From assembly GCF_000337175.1 (NCBI RefSeq), contig NZ_AOIJ01000030.1:19704-83703 (forward strand): a stretch of 64,000 nucleotides of DNA, written 5' to 3'. A model generated the notes under the pieces. That model was not told the origin of the DNA. It was given only the letters and a program-made list of their open reading frames with translations, and did not search any database. Position numbers and translations under genes: made by a program. This stretch comes from Natrinema gari JCM 14663. GTDB taxonomy: Archaea > Halobacteriota > Halobacteria > Halobacteriales > Natrialbaceae. Shown in pieces: positions 55,038 through 63,973 of the stretch. Every line of letters begins with the position of its first letter. Positions within the stretch are counted from its first letter, which is position 1.

Positions 55038-55263
55038 CGATCCGGGACGAACACGTTTCTCATCAACCGATCGGGGGCAACCCGGCGTCGGTTTGCCGCC
55101 TCTTTCTCACTCCGGGCGACGTGTCGCGACGACGCACGGTCGACCGCACGGGACGGACGGGTGAAACCGACAGCCCGTCTCGGGGCGTCGCAACGCTCGC
55201 GCGTAATTCGACGACTGATCTGATGGGGGAGCCGACAGTCGGCGTCGCCCGGACGTTGTTAGC

Positions 55264-55271
55264 TTTATAGT
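55264..55271 (+). promoter_or_regulatory. TATA element upstream of the 180-residue protein gene
   Basis: TTTATAGT in the context AGCTTTATAGTCC. It would place the transcript start near 55294, about 23 bases before ATG 55317. Confidence 0.5.
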
Positions 55272-55316
55272 CCTGACTGGTGGCGGCGATGATGTGGTTG
55301 CCACCGAACAGCAATA

Positions 55317-55859
55317 ATGAGAGACGCAAACCCAGCCTCCACGGAGACGGTCCGGATCGAGGTGTTTCTCCGAAACAACGCCTCCGCGGCCGTCGTGGAA
55401 CCGCTCAAATCGATCGTTTCGCGAGCGCGGTGCCTCGAGGAGCGAGCGATAGCGGCCGACGTGCGCGTCAAAACGTGGACATCGGTACGGACTGCGCTCG
55501 AGGAACTCGGCGACGCCAGGCCGTCGGTCTCACTCACCGTCGACGCGTTCGAGTCCTGGGCCGACCGCGAAGGGTACACGCTTCGCCCGGCGTTCGACCA
55601 ACACGAGACCGAATCGCTGCTCGAGCACCGTCCTGCCACCGAAATTCAGGTCCCGACGGTGTGCGTCGCCGTCTACGAGGACGACGATCTCCAGTGTGTC
55701 GCACCCTGTTCGGACGGTGACCGCACCTACACCGTCGAGGAGTGCCTCGACGCACTCGAGGACGGCAGCACCCGTCCGTTCCCCGACCGAGGCGAGCCGA
55801 TTCGGGACGGGTTGGGCGGCACTATCGAGTCCTCCGCGCAAACGAAGCACGGAGAATAA
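55317..55859 (+). CDS. Conserved haloarchaeal protein, unknown function
   Basis: 180 residues. Residues about 10-150 read as an alpha/beta domain ('ETVRIEVFLRNNASAAVVEPLKSIVSRAR', 'FESWADREGYTLRPAF', 'VPTVCVAVYEDDDLQCVAPCSDGDRTYTVEECLDAL'). Cys residues near 117 and 127 might pair. I know the pattern from many haloarchaea, where it is a hypothetical protein, but I cannot name a function. The 279 bases upstream hold a good TATA element. Alone in its orientation. Confidence 0.7.
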   Translation: MRDANPASTETVRIEVFLRNNASAAVVEPLKSIVSRARCLEERAIAADVRVKTWTSVRTALEELGDARPSVSLTVDAFESWADREGYTLRPAFDQHETESLLEHRPATEIQVPTVCVAVYEDDDLQCVAPCSDGDRTYTVEECLDALEDGSTRPFPDRGEPIRDGLGGTIESSAQTKHGE

Positions 55860-56295
55860 CACGCCGCTCGAGGCCGGACCCGGCGGCCGCCTCGCTCGAT
55901 TCTCGAGTCCCCTTCCATCGCTGAGTCGCCACTCCAGAGACGGATTGGTTCAGCACGCTTACTCGAGGGAGACGCTGAATCGACGGAAAAGTCAACGTGG
56001 ATATCGGCGATTGAATCAGCGAAAGACAGGGGACAGCCGCGTCCTCCATTCAGGTGAGCGAACCCGCTCGGATCGACCGCCCGTGTAGTGATCCGCCGAA
56101 TGAACTAAGTTTAAATGCGATCCGGCCGTTCAGCCGGACATGAAATTCAGCCCTATCCGATCAGTGAGCATCTCTTTATTGTCCTCTCGTCAACGACCGG
56201 CCCCCATCTCGAACCATGTGTTCCTCGACTAATACCGTCTCTATCGGCACGTGCAACTCCCTGCCACTGGATTGCGTTCCCACTGAGACAAAGTA
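55860..56295. other. Intergenic, start of lower-GC segment
   Basis: 436 bases. At 56109-56114 there is a TTTAAA element followed by an inverted repeat GTCCGGCTGAACGGCCGGAT-like on the minus strand (arms around GGCCG and CGGCC, 56123-56143). A 30-codon ATG frame at 56140-56232 has no recognisable content. The region marks the change to lower GC that continues to about 58.8 kb. Confidence 0.5.
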
Positions 56296-57336
56296 ATGTC
56301 ATCCGAGGAGCTCTTCGATTGGCGGTCCATCCTGATCGGATTCGTCGGTGCCGGACTCGTTCTCGCGTTGCTGCTCTTCCTTGTCGGCGTCGATGGAATT
56401 GTTGCACAACTGCGTCGGGCCCAGCCTCCCGTCATCGCCATCCTGCTTGGTCTCATCCCGCTCTGGCTCGTCGCTTGGGGGCTCTGTCTCCACACCGTCT
56501 TGCGCGCGCTGGGAACACCAACCTCTCGAGTGCGGTCAATCGTCGTGTTTACTGCTGCGACCTTCGCGAATCAAGTCACCCCGTTCGGGCAGGCCGGCGG
56601 TGAACCAATCAGTGCCTTCTTGATTTCCGAGGCTGCCGACACGGAGTACGAGAACGGGTTGGCCGCCATCGCGAGCGTCGATACCCTGCATTTTTTCCCC
56701 TCGATCGGGATGGGGCTCGTCGGTATCGGGCTGTTCGTCTTGCGTGGGTTCGATTTCGGCCGGAACCTACTCCTTGCTAGTCTCACTGTAACGGCACTCC
56801 TCGTCGGGTTTGTTCTCACGCTGACGCTCGGATGGCGGTTCCACCATCGGATCGAGACACTGGTTCTCTCTGTGCTTCCGCCGATCGTTCGCTGGGTTGG
56901 CGGCACCGTCCCACGCGTTAGCGCACCGACGCGAGCGGACATCGAACATCGCGTAAATGGGTTCTTCGATTCGATCGCACGGATCGCTAGCAATCCGCGG
57001 CTCCTGGTCCTGGCTGGCCTGTTCTCGTGTCTCGGGTGGCTCACGCTGTCGATCTGTCTTTGGATCTCGCTTGCGTCGATCGGAGTTACCGTCCCCTTCA
57101 TGGCGATGCTCATCGTACTGCCCGTCGCCAGCATCGCCGGAGTATTCCCGCTTCCAGGCGGCATCGGTGGCGTCGAGACGGCGTTTATCGTTCTAGTCGT
57201 CTCCACAACCGGAGTTGCGACGACGGCTGCGACGGCCGCCGTCGTCATCTATCGGGGAGCGACCTACTGGGTTCCGATGCTGGTCGGTGGCGGTATCACT
57301 GCCGTTATCCTCGACAACCTGCATCGTCGTTATTAA
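56296..57336 (+). CDS. Flippase-like/LPG-synthase transmembrane domain protein (UPF0104)
   Basis: 346 residues, about eight helices. The glycine/phenylalanine-rich stretch 'ATFANQVTPFGQAGGEPISAFLIS' (about 97-120) and 'SIAGVFPLPGGIGGVETAFIVL' (about 278-300) are the signatures of the lysylphosphatidylglycerol synthase TM domain family. Members translocate or modify lipid-linked molecules; AglD-like fusions in haloarchaea join it to a glycosyltransferase. Here the GT lies in the next gene. Codon choice is less GC-biased than in neighbours. Confidence 0.88.
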   Translation: MSSEELFDWRSILIGFVGAGLVLALLLFLVGVDGIVAQLRRAQPPVIAILLGLIPLWLVAWGLCLHTVLRALGTPTSRVRSIVVFTAATFANQVTPFGQAGGEPISAFLISEAADTEYENGLAAIASVDTLHFFPSIGMGLVGIGLFVLRGFDFGRNLLLASLTVTALLVGFVLTLTLGWRFHHRIETLVLSVLPPIVRWVGGTVPRVSAPTRADIEHRVNGFFDSIARIASNPRLLVLAGLFSCLGWLTLSICLWISLASIGVTVPFMAMLIVLPVASIAGVFPLPGGIGGVETAFIVLVVSTTGVATTAATAAVVIYRGATYWVPMLVGGGITAVILDNLHRRY

Positions 57337-57440
57337 TATCGAACGAGTCGCGAGCTTCTTCACCCGTCGAGCTGTGTGATCCGTTATTTTAAAGAAATGT
57401 TGACAACTGTTGGAAGATGTAACGCTGCTCAGGGATGCTC

Positions 57441-57447
57441 TATATGG
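57441..57447 (+). promoter_or_regulatory. TATA element of the glycosyltransferase gene
   Basis: TATATGG in the AT-rich gap between the flippase-like and glycosyltransferase genes. The predicted transcript start near 57471 leaves about 12 bases of leader before ATG 57483. Confidence 0.5.
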
Positions 57448-57482
57448 AAGATTTGTGAATGTTAAACAACATATGAAGGTTT

Positions 57483-58787
57483 ATGTTGCCATCGTTACAA
57501 GCCGGGAGTATGGCATCCCTCCATCGATATCTCCTAACCACTGGTATCGTTGCCTGCGTTCTCGCTCTCACGGCACTCACACTGATGGCCGATTTTCTCG
57601 CCATCGTCGTCATCGGACACGCCCTTCCGCTCCTCGGTGCCGTCTTCGACACTCGTGTCTGGCTCGTGGTTGCGTTCGCGGCCCTCGCGATCTCGTTGCT
57701 GTTGTATCTCTCGTCGCTGTTGCGGGAGGATCCCGACGCGCTGGTCCATTCGGGCCGGTCCGTCGAAGCGTTGGTTCCCGTCCACGACGAACCCGAGGTA
57801 CTACACCGCTCGGTGGAACGACTGGCAGCCTCGACCTACGAGGACCTCACCGTCACGATCGTCTGCGAACCGGATGATCACTCCGCTATCGAACGGGCTG
57901 GCGATTTGGCGGCCGACTACGAGTGTGTCAACTATATTCAGAATCGTCGGTCGGGATCGAAGGCAGGCGCGCTCAACGATGCCATCGAACGGAGCGATGC
58001 CGACGTGATCGCGATGTTCGATGCCGATCAAGAACCCCACCCGGAACTGATCGCCCACGGGATGGCCGCGTTACGAGAACACGACATCGCGCGAGTCCGG
58101 AGCCTTCCCCGGCCGACTGGCCTCATAGAATCGCTCGCGTACTACGAGTATCTGCTGCTCTTTTTCCTGCCACAGAAACTCGCTCGCTCTCTGCTGGGAC
58201 TTCGCATCGTCGGCAGCCGCAGTGTCCTCATAGAGCGATCGGTCTTCGATGAGGTGGGACGGTTCGACGAGGGAGCGCTGACCGAGGATATGGACTTCAC
58301 TCATCGGTGTCACCAAGCCAACCTCTCGATCCGGGAACTATCGTATTATCCCTGTTTCGAGGAGGCAGCGCACACGCTGCGGGACTGGTGGGGACAGCGG
58401 GTTCGCTGGATCACGGGCCATCTCTCTATTTGTCACGGTCACGTCCACGACTGGCGTAATCTGTCTGATCCGGCGTATCTCAGTTCGCTCCTGTCACTCG
58501 TGGGGACGTTCGTTGCGGGGATTGTCCTCTCGGTAACCGTCCCGAAACTCATACTGGCGTCGCTCTCGTATCCCAGTGTCGTCGCTGCGGGACTGGCTGG
58601 TATCTACGGCATCGTACTCACAACCCGTGTCATCGACAACTACACCGCCGGCATTGACGGATTTGATCTCGCGTGGCTCCTCATCCCGGTCTCGCTGACG
58701 CTCTACGGACTCGTCGTCGTGCAAGTCGTCGTCAGCTATGCCCTCGGGCGGGAAGTCACCTGGTACCAGGTGGAAAAACACGGCTGA
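57483..58787 (+). CDS. Family 2 glycosyltransferase, membrane-bound
   Basis: 434 residues from ATG 57483; ATG 57510 is an alternative. Two N-terminal helices (about 20-43 and 60-80), a GT-A domain (about 93-310) and about four C-terminal helices. 'ALVPVHDEPEVLHRSVERLAAS' opens the GT2 fold, 'FDAD' (179-182) binds the metal and nucleotide sugar, 'TEDMD' is the catalytic-base motif, and 'GQRVRW' is the processive-type Q/RxxRW motif. This resembles cellulose-synthase/N-acetylglucosaminyl-type GTs that build a glycan while exporting it. Partner: the flippase-like gene upstream. Confidence 0.87.
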   Translation: MLPSLQAGSMASLHRYLLTTGIVACVLALTALTLMADFLAIVVIGHALPLLGAVFDTRVWLVVAFAALAISLLLYLSSLLREDPDALVHSGRSVEALVPVHDEPEVLHRSVERLAASTYEDLTVTIVCEPDDHSAIERAGDLAADYECVNYIQNRRSGSKAGALNDAIERSDADVIAMFDADQEPHPELIAHGMAALREHDIARVRSLPRPTGLIESLAYYEYLLLFFLPQKLARSLLGLRIVGSRSVLIERSVFDEVGRFDEGALTEDMDFTHRCHQANLSIRELSYYPCFEEAAHTLRDWWGQRVRWITGHLSICHGHVHDWRNLSDPAYLSSLLSLVGTFVAGIVLSVTVPKLILASLSYPSVVAAGLAGIYGIVLTTRVIDNYTAGIDGFDLAWLLIPVSLTLYGLVVVQVVVSYALGREVTWYQVEKHG

Positions 58788-58920
58788 CCGACGCGACTTC
58801 GTTCGGATAACTCCGCTTTCCCGATCGGAGTCAAAACACGAACTGATCTATCAACGGTGTTCTGAAGCGCCCGCCGCTCCCGACGGTATCCGCCGATCGT
58901 AGCCGCCAGCACTCCAGGCC

Positions 58921-61089
58921 TCAGTCGTCCGCGATCCGACTGCCACCCGGCGGCATAAAGTGTTGAATCCGGTCCGGACTAGCGATCTTGCGGACGAACG
59001 TCTCGTCCTCGAAGCGCTCGCGGAAGCGCCGATAGAGCCGTTTGGCCGCGTCCGCCTGGGCGTACCGCCCGGGCTCGAGTTCGATCGTCGTCACTGCCTG
59101 TCCCTCGATTGCCGACGGCGGGCCGCCGATGACGCGGGTATACGGCTCGCACTGAATCCCGACCGCCGCACCGACCGCCGTATCCCGGTAGTAAGTCCGG
59201 TCGCCCCGGATCGCGAACCCGCCTTTCTCCAAGTACTCGCCGCTCTCGGGGGTCTTCGAGACCTGATCGGAGTCGACGGCGTAGACGTCGCCCGCGTAGC
59301 GACCGTCCTTCCAGACCGACGAGTAGGAGACGGAGAACTGCGCCGCTTCCGCGACGCTCGAGTCGGGGAGGTCGATGTCGCTCGAGGAGGCCTCGCTCGG
59401 GTCGGTCGCCTTCAACACGGTGACGGGGCCGCCGTGGGCCTGCGTGTGAAGGACTTTGTCCCCGGGCTCGAGGTACTTCTTTACGAGTTCCTCGTTCTGG
59501 TCGGCGTTTCGACCGCCGATCACGAGGAAGCCGTCGCTGGTGTGGAACCAGCGGAAGCGATCGAACCAGGGCTCGTTCTCGCGGATCGGGATGGACGACT
59601 CCGAGAGCCAGTCGCGCGGGAGGTCGTCCCCATCTGCGTCGGTCTCGTCGTCGTCTTCGCCGCCGCTTTCGTCGGCTTCCCACTCGTCGCGGCGGCGCTT
59701 GGCGTCCGCTAAGTCCTGGCGAGTGTTCTCGATGGCCGCGAGCGCGCCGTCTTTCTTCTCCTCGACGCGTTTGGCCTCGGTGTAGAGCCGATCCGCGTTC
59801 TGTTCGACGCCCTGCTGGGCGTCGAGATCGATCCGTTCATCGTCGATCTCGACGGTAACCGTACCGTCGCTGCCATCGATATCGACGATGGCCTCCGCGG
59901 CGTCGATACCCTGTTCGGCACCTTCTTCGAACCGCTCCCTGATCTCGTCCCACGAGCGCTCCCGCTCGCGGGCCCCCTGGATCGTCGAGAGGATCTCGTC
60001 GACCAGCCCGTACTCCGCGTAGAGCAGTTCTGCCTGCTCGCGCAACGACGCGGCCTCCTGTTCGAATCCCTCAATCGCCCCCTGCTGTTGCTCGATGATG
60101 CGCTCGTGTTTGGCGATCTCCGACTCGAAGTCGGGCCGCTGGTCGGTCGGATCGGGCTCTTCCTCCGCCGCGAGCTCCAGCCGGAAGAAGTAATCGTCAA
60201 GCGCCGAGAGAAACGAATCGTAGGGCTCGCCCTCGAGGTCGTCGTGTTCCTCGAGCGGGAACGGCGTGACGTCGACGACGCGGGCGGCACCGCTTTCGGC
60301 TGTCCCGTCACCGTCCGCATCGTCGCCCGCCGCGTCGTCGGGCTCGAGATAGAGCCGCGGATCGAAGGTCCCGTTCCGGATGTCGAGCGCGAGGCGTTCG
60401 ATGGTCTCGTAGAGCCGGCCGTAGACCTCTTCGTCGGCGTCGTCGATGTCCATGCCCTTCTCGACGCCGGCGCGGGTACACACCTCCTCGGCGTAGAGCC
60501 CGCCGAAATTCAGTTGGGTCGCGAGCGTCCGGACCACGTCCGTATCGGAGTCGTCCATCTCGTGGTCGAACGCCTCTCGCGAGACCGTCAGCGGGTTCGT
60601 TCGAGTGTCGGGGAACTCATAGCGCGAGCCCGGGACGACGGTCCGGGACTTCAGGCGGACGGTCTCGAGGCAGTCGATCACCTCGTACTCGCCGTCGGTG
60701 ACGGCGACGTTGCCCTGTCCGAACAGTTCGACGATGATTCGGGTCGTGCCGTCGTCGCGCTCGAAGACGAATTCGAGGATGCGGTCGAACTCGTACTGTT
60801 CGACGCCCGCGAAGTCCGCGCCCGACAGTCGGTTCCGGAGCATCATCGCGAACTGTGGCGGCCGACCGGGGGCGTCGGGCACCCGCTCGGGGGCGACCGT
60901 GTGGGCCCGCTTGACCTCGCCGACCTCGAGGATGAGTTCCATGCGACCCCGATCGAAGTCCCGCATCTTGAGCCGGACGAGGTCGTCGCCGTAGAGGTAC
61001 GCTTTGTCGACCTTCGCTCCCTCGTAGGCACCGAGTTCCCCGACGAGGGCGGCGAGATCGACGCTGGTGAGCTCCCGCTTTGGATCCAT
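58921..61089 (-). CDS. rqcH: RqcH (NEMF/Rqc2 family ribosome quality-control protein)
   Basis: 722 residues from ATG 61089. It binds the 50S subunit carrying stalled peptidyl-tRNA and directs C-terminal alanine (or related) tailing of the nascent chain. The NFACT-N domain (about 1-160; 'LVGELGAYEGAKVDKAYLYGDDLVRLKM', 'FAMMLRNRLSGADF') is followed by helix-hairpin-helix regions and a long coiled coil (about 320-500). The NFACT-R domain has 'FRWFHTSDGFLVIGGRNADQNEELVKKYLEPGDKVLHTQAHGGP'. A basic, conserved C-terminus follows. Pelota lies 5 kb away. Start: a GTG at 61098 is possible. Confidence 0.95.
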   Translation of the reverse strand: MDPKRELTSVDLAALVGELGAYEGAKVDKAYLYGDDLVRLKMRDFDRGRMELILEVGEVKRAHTVAPERVPDAPGRPPQFAMMLRNRLSGADFAGVEQYEFDRILEFVFERDDGTTRIIVELFGQGNVAVTDGEYEVIDCLETVRLKSRTVVPGSRYEFPDTRTNPLTVSREAFDHEMDDSDTDVVRTLATQLNFGGLYAEEVCTRAGVEKGMDIDDADEEVYGRLYETIERLALDIRNGTFDPRLYLEPDDAAGDDADGDGTAESGAARVVDVTPFPLEEHDDLEGEPYDSFLSALDDYFFRLELAAEEEPDPTDQRPDFESEIAKHERIIEQQQGAIEGFEQEAASLREQAELLYAEYGLVDEILSTIQGARERERSWDEIRERFEEGAEQGIDAAEAIVDIDGSDGTVTVEIDDERIDLDAQQGVEQNADRLYTEAKRVEEKKDGALAAIENTRQDLADAKRRRDEWEADESGGEDDDETDADGDDLPRDWLSESSIPIRENEPWFDRFRWFHTSDGFLVIGGRNADQNEELVKKYLEPGDKVLHTQAHGGPVTVLKATDPSEASSSDIDLPDSSVAEAAQFSVSYSSVWKDGRYAGDVYAVDSDQVSKTPESGEYLEKGGFAIRGDRTYYRDTAVGAAVGIQCEPYTRVIGGPPSAIEGQAVTTIELEPGRYAQADAAKRLYRRFRERFEDETFVRKIASPDRIQHFMPPGGSRIADD

Positions 61090-61266
61090 ACCACACACTG
61101 CCCGGCCCGGTCAAAAAGACGTGTCGCTCCGACGCCCACGCGTCCGCCCCGCCCGGCGACCGCCGGCCTTGTCCTCCTCGCCCGTGAGTGAGCCCGCTGA
61201 CTCGCACGGCACCGGGACGCTGCCGAGGTCGGAAAGCCTAATCCGTGCCAGCACGCAGAAGGAGCC

Positions 61267-61371
61267 ATGCACGAGGCTACCGGTGGAGCCACCCGCGAGT
61301 CGACCGGCTCGATGTCGGGTGACGGACAGGGGTCCCGATCGCACACTCCCCACGGGGGGCGGACCGTATGA
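61267..61371 (+). CDS. Possible 34-residue leader ORF
   Basis: ATG 61267 is preceded by AAGGAG only two bases away, and the stop overlaps the next gene's start (ATGA at 61368-61371). The peptide is Ser/Gly/Thr-rich and shows no homology I know. The coupling geometry is suggestive but may be chance. Confidence 0.2.
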   Translation: MHEATGGATRESTGSMSGDGQGSRSHTPHGGRTV

Positions 61372-62012
61372 GCGCGGGCGACGACCAACCGTGGGAGAAC
61401 GTCTCTCGGTTTCCGGACTTCCTCGAGCATCTCGAGGGGCAGGGCGGTGCCACGGTCAGCGGGATCGTCGACCGGATCGAGGCGGACATCGACATGGACG
61501 GGGTCGTCTACCACGACCGGGGCATCCGATCGCCGGGCTACGACGCCACCTTCGTTCCCGAGTCCGAGGGGGATCGACTGCGACCCGCGTTCAGCGTCGA
61601 ACTCAATGCCGTCGGTCCGCGCAGCATCTGGGCGGTGTTCGACGCGACGCTCTCCTGGGACTTCTACCTGCTCGAGTCGGCGGGCATCGCGGCGATTGCC
61701 TGGGTGAGCGACGAGGAGTACAACGCCGAGGAGGCCGGGATGTTCCTGTCGAAACACGACGCCCTCGCCGCGGGTCGGTTCTCCTTTGGCACCTTCATCT
61801 ACGCGGACGAGGACTGGCAGGAACAACTGGCTCTCATCGAGGGAACCGACACCCCTGCCTTCCTCCAACGCGACGACGGCAGCACGCTCGTGCCGACCAG
61901 TCAGTCCGATTTCTACAACGTCGTCAACTCGACGCCGACGGAGTTTCGCACCAACGGCGGCGGTGCGCCCGCCCACCTCGGGCTGCTCGAACTCGAGGTC
62001 ACGATCGACTGA
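61368..62012 (+). CDS. Conserved haloarchaeal protein (unknown)
   Basis: 214 residues. An acidic protein without membrane segments; conserved-looking parts are 'FPDFLEHLEGQGGATVSGIVDRIEADIDMDGVVYHDRGIRSPGYDATFVPESEGDRL' and 'NSTPTEFRTNGGGAPAHLGLLELEVTID'. It reads like an alpha/beta protein, but I recognise no family. ATG 61368 is clear. The next open frame, in a membrane-protein-like reading, lacks a start codon. Confidence 0.7.
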   Translation: MSAGDDQPWENVSRFPDFLEHLEGQGGATVSGIVDRIEADIDMDGVVYHDRGIRSPGYDATFVPESEGDRLRPAFSVELNAVGPRSIWAVFDATLSWDFYLLESAGIAAIAWVSDEEYNAEEAGMFLSKHDALAAGRFSFGTFIYADEDWQEQLALIEGTDTPAFLQRDDGSTLVPTSQSDFYNVVNSTPTEFRTNGGGAPAHLGLLELEVTID

Positions 62013-62080
62013 CGGCGGTCCCTCGGTCGGGACGCGAGCGGCGGAGTCGGCTTCGGCCCACCCGATCCGAAGCCCCATCA

Positions 62081-62459
62081 TGTCAGAATTCGAACTGCAG
62101 CTATACTCTCACGAGAGAACCGAGTTCTCGCCGTCGCCAGTGTCTTCTTTTTCGCCGGACTGGGCGTCGGAATCGTCCTCGAGATCGACCACCTCCTCTT
62201 CGGTGTCCTCGTAATGATCGTGATTCCGATCCTCGGACCGCAGTTGTATCTCGCGGCGACCGACGGCGACGACGAGTTCGCGCCACGAACGCGGGTTCGA
62301 ACCGCAGTCGGCGTCAGTCTGTTCTTGCTGCTGTCGTTTTCCGGGGTTGCCGGCGGGACCGACCGGACGCTTGTCGGCCTGCTTGCCGCCGGACTGCTGA
62401 TCGGCTATCTCGCTTCCGAGGGCGTCGGCGGCTACCGGAGTACGCGTGAGGTAGTGTGA
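62081..62459 (+). pseudogene. Frameshifted small membrane protein gene
   Basis: ATG 62081 opens a short frame that stops at about 62214. The coding-looking membrane sequence is in another frame: from about 62110 it reads 'VLAVASVFFFAGLGVGIVLEIDHLLFGVLVMIVIPILGPQLYL...' to the stop at 62457-62459, with three hydrophobic segments. In that frame no ATG, GTG or TTG occurs between the previous gene's stop (62012) and 62214. Either one or two bases were lost between 62081 and about 62125, or the gene is a short form from ATG 62214 (81 residues). A frameshift or assembly error is the simpler reading. Confidence 0.55.
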
Positions 62460-62515
62460 GACCGCGGTCGGCGACCGCGTCGAACGGAAGCGTTTTGCCC
62501 GCCCGCCCGAACCGG

Positions 62516-62881
62516 GTCGATATATCGCCGCTCGGGGATGTCGTCATCGTCGCGACCATTGCGGGCTGTATGACGGGGATCGGCGCACTCCCGATTCTGT
62601 GTACCGACCGCAATCAGCCACCGCGTCTACGACGGCTCGCTCGGCCTCGCAGCGGGAATCGTGGTCGGCGCTGCCGTCTTCGCGCTCGTACTCCCCGGCC
62701 TCGAGTTGGGCTCGCCGCTCGAGGTCGTCGCCGGACCCTCGCCGCCGGCGCGATGATCGCCGTCGTTTTCCGAGAACTCATCCCCTCGAGTCACGGCCAC
62801 GGGTACGCCGATACCGCGACGGCGGCGTTCGTCCTCGGCTTCGCTCTCATGATCGTCGTCGACACCGTTCTCGCGGTCTAA
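62516..62881 (+). pseudogene. Decayed ZIP-family metal transporter remnant
   Basis: Three blocks of a haloarchaeal ZIP transporter survive in alternating frames. The N-terminal block (about 62516-62600) reads 'VIVATIAGCMTGIGALPI'. A middle block in another frame (about 62610-62738) reads 'AISHRVYDGSLGLAAGIVVGAAVFALVLPGLELG', ending at a stop at 62754. The C-terminal block, back in the first frame (about 62739-62881), reads 'LAAGAMIAVVFRELIPSSHGHG...ALMIVVDTVLAV'. The central part of a ~260-residue protein is missing, including the His-bearing core helices. It should not transport metal. Confidence 0.65.
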
Positions 62882-63315
62882 ACCGTCCCACACACCACGC
62901 TTCCGATGGCGGCTCGCACGAAAGAGCGGCGACTCAGCAAGCCACGGTCCTTCTCGGGGTACTCAGGACCCACGTCACGTTCGTCTCCGTTTCTCCCGCG
63001 GTGCTACTCGAGACGGCCATCGGAACCGAACGCGGAAAAGGATCCGGGCGACGAGCGCGCCGCAACGGTCGCCCCAGGGGATCGAGCGACCGGATGGCGG
63101 AATCGGCGCACCCGAACGGGACAGTGCGGTGTGTCGCTGTCGAAGTGGGGGGAGTCGACAGCGGACCGACGATCGTCGGCATCGGATAGTAGACCCGTAC
63201 CCCCTATAAATTTTGTGCCATTCCTTGAGGATGAAATAAGGGAACGGCGTCGAACAGCCGTGATCGTTCCGCGTCGGCGGATGGACTCGACGCCGGGACG
63301 CTCGACTCCCTCGTG
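62882..63315. other. Intergenic region with orphan TATA element and hairpin
   Basis: 434 bases. A TATA-like TATAAATTTT lies at about 63205-63214 and works in either direction. Rightward it is followed by an inverted repeat (GGAACG 63241-63246 with CGTTCC 63265-63270, and CGGC/GCCG inside). Leftward it sits about 26 bases before ATG 63182 of an 82-codon minus-strand frame. No supported gene. Confidence 0.5.
62934..63182 (-). CDS. Doubtful small ORF with well-placed TATA
   Basis: 82 residues from ATG 63182. A minus-strand TTTATAG is centred about 26 bases upstream, as in leaderless haloarchaeal genes. The protein, however, is rich in Pro, Arg and Thr and not acidic, unlike real genes of this window, and matches no family I know. 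I record it only for the promoter geometry. Confidence 0.2.
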   Translation of the reverse strand: MPTIVGPLSTPPTSTATHRTVPFGCADSAIRSLDPLGRPLRRARRPDPFPRSVPMAVSSSTAGETETNVTWVLSTPRRTVAC

Positions 63316-63973
63316 TCAGAGTCGCTTGCTGACGTACGGTCCGTCCTGATGGTAGCCGAGCTTGTTCCGGTAGTACTCCCGCGCGCCGATGCCGGAGATC
63401 ACGCTGACCTTGTCGTAGCCGGCGTCGGCGGCGAGTTCCTCGGCGCGGGCCATCAGCCGGCGGCCGTACCCCTGATGCTGGTGTTGGTCCGTCTCGCTTT
63501 CGTCGCCCATCGCGACTTCCGACCCGTAAACGTGGAGTTCCCGGACCAGCGCCGCGTTCTCGAGTTCCGGCCGAACGGGGTCGTTGGGGAACCGGAGTCG
63601 GCAGAAGCCGACCAGCAGGTCCTTCTCGAAGTCCTCGACGGAAATGAAGTGCTCGGTGCCGCCACAGGCCTCGTAGCGCATCACGTCGAGATCGACTGTT
63701 TCGGGTTCGTCGTCGTGCATCCCGGCCTCACGACAGCGGATGCACTCACACTCCCAGCCGTGTTCGTCCATGCGCTTGCGCGCGAGCTGCCGGAGGTTCG
63801 ACTTCCAGACGCCAGCATCGATGAAGTCCGCCGGGATGTCCCGCTGGACGCGCTGGAGCCGCGTGTACCGGGGGATCATGTCCTTGATCTCCGCGATCAG
63901 ATCCGCCGCTTCGTCGTTCGAGAGGGGCTCGTACTCGTCTTTGTGCCACCAATCGTAGGTCGCAGTGCCCCAC
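63316..63973 (-). CDS. elp3: Elp3 C-terminal part (tRNA U34 modification), truncated by adapter
   Basis: 219 codons to the stop at 63316; the 5' part of the gene is lost at the contig end. The remaining sequence covers the end of the radical-SAM region ('YTRLQRVQRDIPADFIDAGVWKSNLRQLARKRM'), a CECIRC cysteine motif, and the GNAT acetyltransferase domain ('LVRELHVYGSEVAM', 'QHQGYGRRLMARAEELAADAGYDKVSVISGIGAREYYRNKLGY'). Elp3 adds a carboxymethyl group to wobble uridine of tRNA. The first six residues that read MCIRDR when translated from 63990 come from adapter and are not protein sequence. Confidence 0.92.

Noticed and set aside
57397..57465. 22-codon Cys-rich ORF (four Cys) before the glycosyltransferase
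   Set aside because: The ATG lies directly after a TATA-like element, too close to be transcribed from it; no support beyond composition.
63090..63160. tRNA-like pattern (TGGCGGAATCGG)
   Set aside because: No acceptor or T arm can be formed around it.
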